From assembly GCA_905339405.1 (NCBI GenBank), contig CAJPGC010000040.1, positions 1 to 46,548 of the forward strand: a stretch of DNA of 46,548 nucleotides. Reading direction: 5' to 3'. This stretch comes from an uncultured bacterium. Its GTDB lineage: Bacteria > Desulfobacterota > GWC2-55-46. Positions 18,154 to 26,997 of this stretch are shown in pieces. How positions within the stretch are numbered: the stretch's first letter is position 1; every line of letters begins with the position of its first letter. The notes beneath the pieces were generated by a model. It was not told where the DNA came from and did not search any database. It worked only from the letters and a program-made list of their open reading frames with translations. The position numbers and the translations under genes were made by a program.

Positions 18154-19953
18154 TTACCTTGCCGCCTCAACTCCAGCCCTTTTCATTACCATGATCCCGA
18201 AGGCTTTGCTCTGAAACGGCGTTTCTCCAATCAGCTTGACAGGTTCGTACTCCGATTCTATCCATGAAAGAATATCCTGGGCATAGTCCTTGCCGAAGAA
18301 CCTGTAGCCGTACTCCGAGGTGTCCTTGTGCACGAGCACTATATAATCGGGGCGCGCTGCTCTGAGTTTTTCAAACATCGGCTCTTTGCCGTACATCGTA
18401 ATCTCAGAAGGTACGAAGTTTATATAGCCAGTTGGGTTTTTGCGACGGGACAGGTAATTTAGCATCGCTCCCTCGGGCAGGGCCACAAAGTTGTCAGTCG
18501 GCTTCAATTCGCTGTTTATGTACTCTATCGCCTGCTTGACGTCCGCTCCGTTTGTCGCGAACCGATCGAAGGTTTTAATCTCATCCGGCCACTCGCTTAT
18601 TGAAAAGTCCTTGAACGAGTAGACCTTCGCTGACTCCATGCCAAACCAGACCGTCATGACCGCTACAAAAGCGAGCGCCGCGCCTGAAAAAACAGAGGCG
18701 CTGCCGAGAATTTTTTCGACCTTCGCGGGCAGCCGGTCGAGCGCGAGGTATAGGAATAATAGGGTCGCTGGCATGGCGAGAGCGAACCCGTAATGATAGA
18801 TATGGACGTTGAGCACAATTTTAAGAAGCAGGATGAATGAAAATACACACATCGCGAAAAGTGGAATCTCGCTGGCGGCGGCCTCGAAGGAGGGCTTTGA
18901 GCGGAGGAGCTTGAAGAACAATATTGCTCCGGCAGCAAGCGCGGCAAGCGGCAGAGGCCTGAAGAATTCGAACCAGGGGAGCTTGTTTGAAAAGTACGCA
19001 AGTATGACAGCCGTTACGACGAAGGCGGCCGCGCTGATTATCTTTCTTGAAGGCATCTTCCTGACTGCATAATCAAGCGCTAGCGGCACTAGGAATGCGC
19101 TGAGCCACGCCGACGAGACCAGCATCAGCTTCAGGTTCGTTGCCGGGTCGTCCATGCCCATTTGATGTTTGTAGAACTTCCCTGCGGAAATATCGGTCCC
19201 GGCCAGGATCATCCATGACCCGAACATCCCTTTGACAGCTTCAGACAAAGGCATTTGAAAACCCAGAAATAAGGTAAATGCTAAAAGAGGCAGTATCAGG
19301 CCGCTGGCAAAAAGAACGGCCATCCGCAGAAGGCGGCCAGAGGCCGGGGCTTCAGCCCTGATGATAAGGATGAGCGATAGCGCGACCGAAGAGACTGTAG
19401 CGAGCGTTACCTCTATTTTCGTCAGCAGGGAAAGCCCTGTGAGCACCCCTATCGCCCCTATGATGAGGATGTTTCTGCGGTCGAGGTAGGCCCTCAGCAT
19501 GCATATAGCTGAAAAACCGATGAGTATGCCGTGCGTCAGCTCGTGAGAGTAGGGAGATGCGAAGTTGTAGTTCCCGTAGATGAAAAACTGCGCGAACGCG
19601 AAAAAGACGAAAAAGGCCGTGACAACCACAGGCGCTGAGTTGAACCTGCTGTAGCGGCCGTAAAACCGGTAAATGAGGACGGCAAGAAGGCCGATGATAA
19701 AAAGGTTTGAAAGCTGTACGATGAAGATGGACGGCCCGAAGGCATCGAAAAGAAGCGAGTGGAAATAAGGCGAGAGAGGGCCGTTCCAGTAGGCGATGTC
19801 CTTGTAGAGCACTTCGCCTTCCGAGAGCAGCCATGGCGTGTATATCTCCCGGCCGAAATCGACCAGAACCTCAGGCCAGCGAAGCCAGCTTATATAGAGC
19901 ATCACGGCAGCGGCCGCCGCCGGCAAAAGAATGAAAAACCTGTTGAGTCGCAT
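18154..19953 (-). CDS. GT-C-like polytopic membrane glycosyltransferase
   Basis: This 599-residue protein has about 11-12 TM helices. Just after the first helix it has VDFGREIYTPWLLSEG (D32, E36), a pattern typical of a GT-C clade of dolichyl/polyprenyl-phosphate-sugar transferases. YKDIAYWNGPLSPYF follows. The C-terminal 130 residues form a soluble domain (about residues 450-599). The minus-strand ATG at 19953 gives a proper N-terminal helix. It lies alone between the RHS/repeat region and a divergently oriented TPR/TMTC-like gene. Acceptor and donor are unknown. The repeat-type remnants on both sides suggest the segment was assembled by recombination. Confidence 0.8.
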   Translation of the reverse strand: MRLNRFFILLPAAAAAVMLYISWLRWPEVLVDFGREIYTPWLLSEGEVLYKDIAYWNGPLSPYFHSLLFDAFGPSIFIVQLSNLFIIGLLAVLIYRFYGRYSRFNSAPVVVTAFFVFFAFAQFFIYGNYNFASPYSHELTHGILIGFSAICMLRAYLDRRNILIIGAIGVLTGLSLLTKIEVTLATVSSVALSLILIIRAEAPASGRLLRMAVLFASGLILPLLAFTLFLGFQMPLSEAVKGMFGSWMILAGTDISAGKFYKHQMGMDDPATNLKLMLVSSAWLSAFLVPLALDYAVRKMPSRKIISAAAFVVTAVILAYFSNKLPWFEFFRPLPLAALAAGAILFFKLLRSKPSFEAAASEIPLFAMCVFSFILLLKIVLNVHIYHYGFALAMPATLLFLYLALDRLPAKVEKILGSASVFSGAALAFVAVMTVWFGMESAKVYSFKDFSISEWPDEIKTFDRFATNGADVKQAIEYINSELKPTDNFVALPEGAMLNYLSRRKNPTGYINFVPSEITMYGKEPMFEKLRAARPDYIVLVHKDTSEYGYRFFGKDYAQDILSWIESEYEPVKLIGETPFQSKAFGIMVMKRAGVEAAR

Positions 19954-20063
19954 CGGAAGAATGTATCATTTCTCTATTTTATTTTCAAAGCTTGGCGGAA
20001 GGCGGGCAAAGCGCCATGAAGGGCTTACTCTTTTGACTTTCAGGGCTGTTTATGTTAAACAAT

Positions 20064-20155
20064 TCAGGAATCCCCGTTAAATGCAAGGCCAGTCATCGGG
20101 ATGGAAATGCCTCTCCAGAAGGCGTCAGGATAAACGATGTTGAACTCTCCACTTC
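20064..20155 (-). pseudogene. Unidentified C-terminal coding remnant, copy 2
   Basis: The minus strand encodes SGEFNIVYPDAFWRGISIPM followed by TGLAFNGDS and a TGA at 20064-20066. It is clearly related to 17655-17750 (shared EFNIVYPDAF and TGL), and the flanks CTTTTGACTTTC...TATGTTA and GTTGAA(T/C)TCTCCAC are shared too. The parent protein is not recognised. Confidence 0.5.
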
Positions 20156-20168
20156 TCCCTAAACTCTC

Positions 20169-20187
20169 AGCCGAAAGGCAATCGGCT
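20169..20187 (+). promoter_or_regulatory. Small hairpin in the leader of the TPR/GT-C gene
   Basis: A perfect 6-bp inverted repeat AGCCGA/TCGGCT with a 7-nt loop ends 23 nt before the ATG at 20211. That start has no clear Shine-Dalgarno sequence. The hairpin could modulate translation, but no T-run follows, so it is not a terminator. Confidence 0.3.
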
Positions 20188-20210
20188 CCGCTCGACTACT
20201 CTCTGTCACG

Positions 20211-22052
20211 ATGAAGAACACTGGAACGGAAAAAAGAACGCTCTGGCACTCTCCCGCTGTACATATACTCATAATAGCAGTCGTCGCGGCTGTCGCCTAT
20301 CTGAACAGCCTTGGCAACGGCTTTGTTGGTGACGACAACGGCTTCGTCGCGTATAACGTAAGCATCAGGGACCTCGGGAACCTGCCTGATTTTTTCTTTG
20401 ATTCAGCGAAGACTCTGGCGGGTTATGACCCGAATTGGGGCACTTACATCTACAGGCCTCTGCGGACTGTTTCCTACGCCCTCGACTACGCGGTGTTCGG
20501 GCACTGGGCGCCAGGGTTTCATATAACAAACCTCGTCCTCCATCTCCTTGCCATTGTCACGGTCTATCTTTTTGCCCAGGCCATTATCGGCATTCCGGCG
20601 GTGTCGTTTATTGCGGGAATCATCTTCGCGCTCCATCCGACGCACATCGAGACGGTCTCCTGGATATCCAGCAGGGCGGACATGATAGCCATCATATTCG
20701 CGAACCTGTCCCTGCTTGCCTATATCCGTTTCAAGAAGGGCGGAAGGACGCCGTACCTTCTTCTTGCTCTCCTTTTGGCCTTCGTTTCATATCTCGGCAA
20801 AGAGACGATGGTCTCATTCCCGGGCCTTATTGTGCTCTACGATTACGCCACAAGGGAGAAGAAAGGCTTCAAGGAGTTCATAGGCTCGAACATCCTGAGC
20901 TGGGTCCTCTTTACGGCGGTAACGGTCGGCTATCTGTTCTTCAGGTTCCAGATGACAGGCAGGATGAGCACTGTCCAGGGCTGGTGGGGAGGGACGCCTT
21001 ACACGAACTTCCTCATGATGCTCAAGGCGACTGCGGTCTATCTCAAGCTCCTCGTCTTCCCGTTCGACCTGAACCTGCACTATATCATAGGTGAGACAAG
21101 GACCTTTTTAGATGCGAAGGTCATGGCCTCCGCTGCCTTGATAGTATCAACTTTTGGGCTCGCCGCCTATCTACACGGAAGAAGCAGGGTCTCTTTTTTC
21201 CTTGTCGCCTGGTTCTACATAGGCCTCGTGCCGATAGCCAACATCATCCCCAACTCCTTTTCCATGCTGGCGGAAAGATACCTGTACATGCCTTCTCAGG
21301 GCCCGATAATCGCCGTTGCCTTCGGCTCATATGCGTTATTCCGTAAGATGAAGGCTGGCTCTCCGGCACTTTCAAAGGTTGCGGCAATTGCCTTCGCGGC
21401 TATTATGGCCGCGTACTTTGTCACCATAATCGGCAGAAACGGGGTTTACAAGGACGATTTTTCATTCTATTCGGCCGCGGTGAAAGACTCTCCGGAGTCT
21501 GCCCCGAGCCATAAATGCCTCGCTGACCAGTACCTCAGCCGCGAAGACATTGCGAATGCGCTGGCCCATTACGACAAGGCGCTCGCAATTGACCCTAATT
21601 ACGCCGAGGCGATGGTTAAAAAGGCAGAGATACACGCAGGTGAGGGCTCTTTTGATAAGGCCATCAGCATGGGCGAGAGGGCTGTCGCCTTGAAGCCCAG
21701 GGATGCCGTGTTGAGGTTCACGCTCGGCACTTTTTACAAACACTCCGGGCAGATGCAGCAGGCCTTGGACCAGTGGCAAAAGGCCGTTGAGCTGTACCCG
21801 TACTACGCCGAGGCATATAACAACCTGGGAGCATACTACCAGACTGTCATGGATAATGAAAACGCCCTCAGGATGTACGAAAAGTCGATAGGCGTCAATC
21901 CCTTCAACGCAGAGGCCTACTACAACCTGGCGGTGATTTTAGAGGGGCAGGGTGAATTGGATAAAGCCCGCGCGGGCTACGCCAGGTTCACGGAGCTTGC
22001 CGGGCCCGAGTACGCGGATGTCGTCGAGGAAGTAAAAAACAAGCTTCGCTGA
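20211..22052 (+). CDS. TMTC-like membrane protein with C-terminal TPR repeats
   Basis: The 613 residues fall in two parts. Residues about 15-415 are a polytopic GT-C-like domain with the LNSLGNGFVGDDN motif (D41, D42), YRPLRTVSYALDY, and ALHPTHIETVSWISSRADM. These are all hallmarks of the bacterial relatives of eukaryotic TMTC O-mannosyltransferases. Residues about 425-613 hold four to five tetratricopeptide repeats (ALAHYDKALAIDPNYAEA, AYNNLGAYYQ..., EAYYNLAVILEGQGELDKA). The TPR part is presumably a periplasmic protein-binding module. The family is linked to protein O-glycosylation. Bacterial examples are mostly uncharacterised, so activity is inferred. It is followed 104 bp later by a PAS/zinc protein. 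Confidence 0.85.
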   Translation: MKNTGTEKRTLWHSPAVHILIIAVVAAVAYLNSLGNGFVGDDNGFVAYNVSIRDLGNLPDFFFDSAKTLAGYDPNWGTYIYRPLRTVSYALDYAVFGHWAPGFHITNLVLHLLAIVTVYLFAQAIIGIPAVSFIAGIIFALHPTHIETVSWISSRADMIAIIFANLSLLAYIRFKKGGRTPYLLLALLLAFVSYLGKETMVSFPGLIVLYDYATREKKGFKEFIGSNILSWVLFTAVTVGYLFFRFQMTGRMSTVQGWWGGTPYTNFLMMLKATAVYLKLLVFPFDLNLHYIIGETRTFLDAKVMASAALIVSTFGLAAYLHGRSRVSFFLVAWFYIGLVPIANIIPNSFSMLAERYLYMPSQGPIIAVAFGSYALFRKMKAGSPALSKVAAIAFAAIMAAYFVTIIGRNGVYKDDFSFYSAAVKDSPESAPSHKCLADQYLSREDIANALAHYDKALAIDPNYAEAMVKKAEIHAGEGSFDKAISMGERAVALKPRDAVLRFTLGTFYKHSGQMQQALDQWQKAVELYPYYAEAYNNLGAYYQTVMDNENALRMYEKSIGVNPFNAEAYYNLAVILEGQGELDKARAGYARFTELAGPEYADVVEEVKNKLR

Positions 22053-22156
22053 GTTCTTTCGCAAAGAAGCTGCTGCCCGCCTTCCTTTTAAAAAAATAAC
22101 CTGCTTAATTCCAATCTGACTGAAATTCGTATAGACTTTCTTAAGGAGGTCACGCC

Positions 22157-22717
22157 ATGACTGCTCCTTTAGATGGAAGAGTTTTCATTCACACCGTTGA
22201 CGCCGACGAAAATATTGTCAACGTCAACGGCGAATGGGTCGAGTTCGCCCGAGAGAACGGCGCGCCTGAGCTTGCCAGTGAGCTGGTCGTAGGCAGGGCC
22301 ATCTGGGAGTTCATCACAGGCAGGGAGACCAGACACATCTCCAGGCTCCTGTTGGAGAAGGCCCGCAGAGGAGGCAGGAGCATCTCAATCCGGTACAGGT
22401 GCGACTCCCCGGAATTAAAGCGTTTCATGGAGATGGAGATTGTCCCTATCGAGAGCGGCTCTGTGGACTTCAGGAGCAGGATATTGAGGCTCGAGCACAG
22501 GGAGCCTGTCTTGCTTCTTGACCCTGGAACGCCGAGAGCAGATGAGTTCCTCACAATATGCAGCTGGTGCAGGCGGGCAAGGGTAGCTTCCGTGTGGGTC
22601 GAATTGGATGAAGCGGTTAAAACGCTAGACCTCTTCTCTTCGGTATCCATGCCGCAGCTGACTCACGGCATATGCCAGGACTGCGCCAGGCTCGTCGCCA
22701 GCAAGACAACTGGTTAG
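22157..22717 (+). CDS. PAS-like sensor domain protein with C-terminal CxxC...CxxC module
   Basis: This 186-residue soluble protein has a strong Shine-Dalgarno (TAAGGAGG, 9 nt before ATG). Residues about 8-115 have a PAS-like layout (NIVNVNGEWVEFA, then GRAIWEFI, then SIRYRCDSP). Residues 130-180 form a small module with C135/C138 in ICSWCRR and C173/C176 in GICQDC, a pattern seen after sensor domains (CSWC...HGICPDC) and likely to bind a metal. There is no output domain such as a kinase or DNA-binding fold, so it may act through a partner. It is encoded just before the polysaccharide operon, on the same strand, but that operon has its own promoter at 22758-22785. Confidence 0.75.
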   Translation: MTAPLDGRVFIHTVDADENIVNVNGEWVEFARENGAPELASELVVGRAIWEFITGRETRHISRLLLEKARRGGRSISIRYRCDSPELKRFMEMEIVPIESGSVDFRSRILRLEHREPVLLLDPGTPRADEFLTICSWCRRARVASVWVELDEAVKTLDLFSSVSMPQLTHGICQDCARLVASKTTG

Positions 22718-22757
22718 TTTCATGGGCAAGCTGCAAAAAGATACAGAACCATGAAGC

Positions 22758-22785
22758 TTGACATATTTTTGAAATAGTATATTAT
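22758..22785 (+). promoter_or_regulatory. σ70-type promoter for the polysaccharide operon
   Basis: TTGACA (22758-22763), a 16-bp AT-rich spacer, then TATTAT (22780-22785). A start near 22792 would give a leader of about 68 nt to the GTG at 22860. It is the only good promoter I see ahead of the close-packed genes 22860-34793. Confidence 0.6.
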
Positions 22786-22859
22786 TAGTTTATCTTTCCA
22801 TTCAAGTAAACCCATCTCGTTCCGCAGCCCGTCATAACAATTAAACAAGGCATTTATAC

Positions 22860-24059
22860 GTGAACCTTGCGCGTCTGCGTCTTATTTCGCGTAAAATCGA
22901 GTCGCTTTCTACCTATCTTGCTTCTCATGTCGTGGGAAGGCTTTTTACCAAAGGCGCGCCGCTGCCAGCCGGGCCGCTTAAGGTGATGGTATTCAAGCTC
23001 GACAACGCCGGAGACGTCGTCCTCTCCTCGCTCTTGATGCCGCGCGTATCCGATATGCTTGGCGGGGCAGAGGTCGTATATGTTGTTAAGGAAGGCTTCG
23101 GCGGCCTTCTGAGCCGGGTGGATTGCGTCACAGGTGTAGTAGAGGTGCCCTCCGGCCTGGGCCACTGCAGCAGGGTAGGAACACGAGAGCGGGAAGGAAT
23201 GCGCGAATCCAGAAAGATAATCAGGAAGGCCGTAAAAGACTTCAGGCCGCATATAATGGTAGACCTCAGGCCGACCTCGCTTGGAAATTACGCCGCTTTG
23301 CTTGGGCGCGTTTACGGGACTCGGCGGCGCGTAAGCCTGGAAGGGCAGCGGCTCAGTGAGATTTTCGGGGCTGGTAAGGCCATGAAATGGCGGCGGCATG
23401 AGGTCGAGAGTTTCTGCGAGGCCTTCGAGGACGCAGGTGTTTTTTCCAAATGCGAAGATTACAGGTCGAGGCTGACTTTCTGGAAATGCGACTCTGAAAG
23501 CTGGCCTACTCCGTCCGGCAGATATTTTCTCCTGCAGCCCGGCGCAGTCTGGGAGTACAAGAAGTGGCCCGAGCGCAATTACGCCAGCCTTATCGACTCT
23601 CTAGCCGGGCTTTACCCGGCACACTCTTTTGTCCTCGCCGGAAGCGAGGCGGAAAAAGATGTATGCGCGAGGGTACGAGAGATGACGGGCAGGAGCGCTC
23701 GGGAAAGGGTTTGGAACCTGGCCGGAAAGACGACAATGACCGAGCTCGTCGATATCGTCAGCGGCGCGGATATGGTCATAGCAAACGACTCAGGGGTGGC
23801 GCACATAGCCGGGGCCGCTGGGGCGAGAACAATTGTCTTCTTCGGTCCGTCCTCACCGGAGAGGTTTAAGCCTTTGTCCTCGCGCCAGGAAAGGATCAAG
23901 GTCTTCCACCACAGGCTCTCATGCAACCCCTGCGACCAGGACCAGTGCCGGGAAGGCCCGCACACATATTGTCTTGGCCGCATAAACCCGAGGGAAGTCC
24001 TCGAACACATCAGGTCTTCCCTCGGCGAAAGAAACGCTCAGGCGCATATGTCTTACTGA
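22860..24059 (+). CDS. Glycosyltransferase family 9 (ADP-heptose:LPS heptosyltransferase-like)
   Basis: This 399-residue protein has the GT9 N-terminal signature FKLDNAGDVVLSS (residues 45-57). The C-terminal donor-binding half contains LLQPGAVWEYKKWP and ANDSGVAHIAGAAG followed by FFGPSSPERF. GT9 enzymes such as RfaC/RfaF transfer heptose from ADP-heptose to LPS core or other glycans at the cytoplasmic face of the inner membrane. Here it opens a polysaccharide operon, so the acceptor may be that repeat unit and not LPS core. The start is GTG 22860, without a strong Shine-Dalgarno. A Cys-rich stretch near the end (CNPCDQDQC) is common in this subfamily. Confidence 0.88.
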   Translation: MNLARLRLISRKIESLSTYLASHVVGRLFTKGAPLPAGPLKVMVFKLDNAGDVVLSSLLMPRVSDMLGGAEVVYVVKEGFGGLLSRVDCVTGVVEVPSGLGHCSRVGTREREGMRESRKIIRKAVKDFRPHIMVDLRPTSLGNYAALLGRVYGTRRRVSLEGQRLSEIFGAGKAMKWRRHEVESFCEAFEDAGVFSKCEDYRSRLTFWKCDSESWPTPSGRYFLLQPGAVWEYKKWPERNYASLIDSLAGLYPAHSFVLAGSEAEKDVCARVREMTGRSARERVWNLAGKTTMTELVDIVSGADMVIANDSGVAHIAGAAGARTIVFFGPSSPERFKPLSSRQERIKVFHHRLSCNPCDQDQCREGPHTYCLGRINPREVLEHIRSSLGERNAQAHMSY

Positions 24060-24196
24060 GGGTAGCACTCTTCATTCATAAAGAACTCTTCGCATCTTCC
24101 TCGGCAGTCTCCATCAAGGCACTCACCATTCCGGCTCACGGCCGGCCACAGTAAAATACCTCCTTTAATAGGTCTCTCTTTTTAAAAGGGACAGTA

Positions 24197-25441
24197 ATGG
24201 CTTTTCTTCAAAATGTTAAAAAAACTAGAAATGGCGATAGCAGGATACTCCTCGTGACGCCACGTTTTCCATTTCCTGTAATAGGCGGGGACAAGCTCAG
24301 GGTCTATAACATCGTCAAGTACCTTTCAAATTATTACAGGTTCACCCTGGCTTCGCTCTACTCGACCGACGAGGAGGAGAGTGCTGTGCCGGAGCGCGGC
24401 ATCTTTGACGAGGTGCACCGTTTTCGTCAGCCGCTTCTCGCGTCCTATTGCTACACAGCCGGAAGCCTCATGAAGGGCGGCTCACTGCAGTGCGGTTATT
24501 TTTATAACCCCAGGCTTAAAAAGCTCATCGACCGCTCGCTTTCCGGGCACGACCTCGTGCTGGCGCACCTCATACGCGTTTCCGGGTATCTCAGCGGCAA
24601 GGGTATTCCGAGCATATGCGAGATGACGGACGCGATATCCATGAACTATGAAAGGGCAGGGGCTTCCAAAAGGCGTTCCCTGAAGAAGTTCATCTATAGG
24701 TTCGAGCATAAGCGTTGCCTTGCCGCCGAAAGGAGCTGTCTTTCATCTTTTGACGGCTGCGTTGTCGTATCGCCGAACGACAGGGATTATCTTGCCGCCA
24801 GGTACCCGGAGTATTCGCGGAAAATGCACGTCATACCGAACGGGGTCAGGGTGGAGGATTTTCCATACAACAGAGAGAAGGTCTCCCCGGAGAAGATAGT
24901 CTTCATTGGTAATATGAGGACGATGCAGAACGCGGACGCTGCCTGTTATTTCGCAAGGGAAGTCTTTCCTGCGATAAAGCAGAGCCGTCCGGGCGCTTCC
25001 TTTTGGGTCATCGGGGCTGACCCTGGAAGGGAAGTCCGCTCGCTTTCTTCCATCCCAGGGGTAGTTGTGACTGGAAAGGTGGAAGACGTAAGGGCAATAT
25101 CGCACGACGCGGCCGTGAGCGTGTGCGCGGTCAGGGTCGGAGCAGGCATACAGAACAAGGTCCTCGAGTCGATGGCCATGGGCATCCCTGTCGTGACGAC
25201 GTCAGTCGGTGCGGAAGGGCTGCTGGCGAGAAACGGGGTGCACTTCACCGTGGCGGACTCTCCAGGGGAGTTTTACTCTGGGGTCATGGAGATACTGTCA
25301 GACAGGTCAAAGGCGGCTTTTCTTTCAAAAAACGCCAGGAGCCTCGTGGAAGAACGATATTCTTGGGAAGGAATGCTCCGTTCATACAGGGAGCTCGTCG
25401 AAAGCGTATTGAACGGGGCAGGGGAACGGGCGCGGAAATGA
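24197..25441 (+). CDS. GT4 glycosyltransferase, PEP-CTERM/exosortase-system type
   Basis: This 414-residue GT-B enzyme has an N-terminal VTPRFPFPVIGGDKLRVYNI motif and a C-terminal KVLESMAMGIPVVTTSVGAE motif (E-x7-E region, residues about 320-345), the pattern of TIGR03087-type sugar transferases. These occur with exosortase/PEP-CTERM exopolysaccharide loci. It transfers a nucleotide-activated sugar to a growing lipid-linked repeat at the cytoplasmic membrane; the sugar is unknown. Its ATGA overlap with the flippase gene at 25438 shows translational coupling. A PEP-CTERM protein is encoded at 45343-46371, supporting the association, although no exosortase lies in the window. Confidence 0.85.
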   Translation: MAFLQNVKKTRNGDSRILLVTPRFPFPVIGGDKLRVYNIVKYLSNYYRFTLASLYSTDEEESAVPERGIFDEVHRFRQPLLASYCYTAGSLMKGGSLQCGYFYNPRLKKLIDRSLSGHDLVLAHLIRVSGYLSGKGIPSICEMTDAISMNYERAGASKRRSLKKFIYRFEHKRCLAAERSCLSSFDGCVVVSPNDRDYLAARYPEYSRKMHVIPNGVRVEDFPYNREKVSPEKIVFIGNMRTMQNADAACYFAREVFPAIKQSRPGASFWVIGADPGREVRSLSSIPGVVVTGKVEDVRAISHDAAVSVCAVRVGAGIQNKVLESMAMGIPVVTTSVGAEGLLARNGVHFTVADSPGEFYSGVMEILSDRSKAAFLSKNARSLVEERYSWEGMLRSYRELVESVLNGAGERARK

Positions 25442-26997
25442 CTTTTAACTCGTATGACATAGGCGGCGTGCCAGGCGCTGGCAGGAGGTTCGGCCGTAGG
25501 CTTACCGCCGTGCGGGAGAGTTTTTTTGGAAAGGCCTTCGAGCAGGTCTTCATCCTTTCCGCCACGCACGCTTTAAGCGGCTTTCTCGTGCTCGGCACGT
25601 TCATCCTTCTGGCCAACAAGCTCGGCCCCAGGCTTTACGGAGAATTTACCTTCGCGGATTCGATCGTTTTTATCGGCGTACTCTGCTCTTCGCTCGGCAC
25701 TGAATATGTCGGCAACAGGGAGGTCGCAAGAGCCGGGGATACGACCGAACTCGTAAGCGGGATACTTATCCTCCGCACCCTTGCCTCGATAGTAGCTTTT
25801 TCCGTCCTGCTCGCCTGGACGCTGATATTCGTCGAATCAGAAAGCCTCCGTGCTCTAATGCTCATCTCTGGCGGAGTGTTGCTTTCGGTGCCCGGCATAG
25901 CAGGCTGGTTTTTTCTGGCCAGGCAGAGGGTCGGGCTAGTCGCCCTTGTGACTCTCCTGCGGGAAGCAGCGTTCTTCGTGCCGGTACTTTTCATTCTCGA
26001 CATGATAGAGGATCCTGAGAGAAGGCTTATTTACGCCGCTGTTTTCTATCTCCTGTCGAAAGCCGCGTTCGCCGGTATTTTCCTTTTCAGACTCCTCATG
26101 GAAAACGGCTTCACGTTCAAAGTCAAAGCCGTCACATACAGGTACATACTCAAGGACAGTCTGGCTCTTCTTTACGCGTCCCTGGTGGCGACCGTTATGA
26201 TAAGCGTGCAGATATACATGCTGAAGCTCCTTAACGAGGAGGCCGCTCTCGGCGTGTACGGCGCCCTTTTTAAACAGATATTCTACATCCAGCTTTTGTC
26301 CCTCTCCTTCATAATGGTCTTTTTTCCGCTTCTCTCAAAGGCCTGGGTCGAAGACAGGAAGCGCTACGAGAGGCTTTCATCGGCACTCTCCGAACTTACG
26401 CTCGTCGTCGTTCTGCCGGTAGCCATGACAGGAGTTCTTTATCCGGACTACCTGATCTCGGTTTTTTTCACGGAAGAGTACGCCACTGGCGGCCTTACGC
26501 TCCAGATCCTGAGCCTTTCGCTCATACCGATGAGCTACGTCAGGGTCCTTACAACCGGGATACTCATAAGCATGGACATGACCTCTAAGATGTACTCGCT
26601 CGTGAATATCGCGCTCGCTGGAAGCCTCGTTACGTGCCTTCTCATATTCGCGTTCCCAGCGGCCGACGCTGGAGCCGCCGCATCAAGGCTGGCGGCTGAG
26701 TGCCTTTTTGCCGCAGTTTCCTACGCTGTTGTAGCCAAAAGAGTGCGCGTCTTGTCTGCAAGCGTCCTTAAATGCATCATACCTGCAGCGGCTGCGATGG
26801 TTATGGTCAGGGCGGTCCTTCCCGGTAGATTCGCTTTGACTGGCATCGCATTTTCATATTTTTCTTTTTTTGCCGTGTATCTTCTGCTCTTTTACAGTAC
26901 ACGCCTGGGAGAGTTGAAGGAGCTGTTGAGTGGCAACGGCTTGAGCGCTTGCCCAGGTTCGCATGAACAAATACTCATAGGAAGGGAAGAGAGATGA
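25438..26997 (+). CDS. wzx: Wzx-like lipid-linked oligosaccharide flippase
   Basis: This 519-residue polytopic protein of the MATE/MOP polysaccharide-exporter superfamily has about 12-14 TM segments and starts with the ATG that overlaps the preceding stop (ATGA at 25438-25441). The frame is open further upstream to 25123, but that part lies inside the GT4 gene. Family features are HALSGFLVLGTFILLANKLG, YGEFTFADSIVF and GTEYVGNREVAR in the first two helices. Its role is to move the undecaprenyl-linked repeat unit from the cytoplasmic to the periplasmic face. The gene overlaps the following radical SAM gene by ATGA at 26994-26997. Confidence 0.85.
   Translation: MTFNSYDIGGVPGAGRRFGRRLTAVRESFFGKAFEQVFILSATHALSGFLVLGTFILLANKLGPRLYGEFTFADSIVFIGVLCSSLGTEYVGNREVARAGDTTELVSGILILRTLASIVAFSVLLAWTLIFVESESLRALMLISGGVLLSVPGIAGWFFLARQRVGLVALVTLLREAAFFVPVLFILDMIEDPERRLIYAAVFYLLSKAAFAGIFLFRLLMENGFTFKVKAVTYRYILKDSLALLYASLVATVMISVQIYMLKLLNEEAALGVYGALFKQIFYIQLLSLSFIMVFFPLLSKAWVEDRKRYERLSSALSELTLVVVLPVAMTGVLYPDYLISVFFTEEYATGGLTLQILSLSLIPMSYVRVLTTGILISMDMTSKMYSLVNIALAGSLVTCLLIFAFPAADAGAAASRLAAECLFAAVSYAVVAKRVRVLSASVLKCIIPAAAAMVMVRAVLPGRFALTGIAFSYFSFFAVYLLLFYSTRLGELKELLSGNGLSACPGSHEQILIGREER

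Noticed and set aside
25123-25437. Longer N-terminus for the flippase
   Set aside because: The extra 105 codons overlap the GT4 coding end in another frame and are Arg/Gly-rich; the ATGA start at 25438 gives a normal family length.
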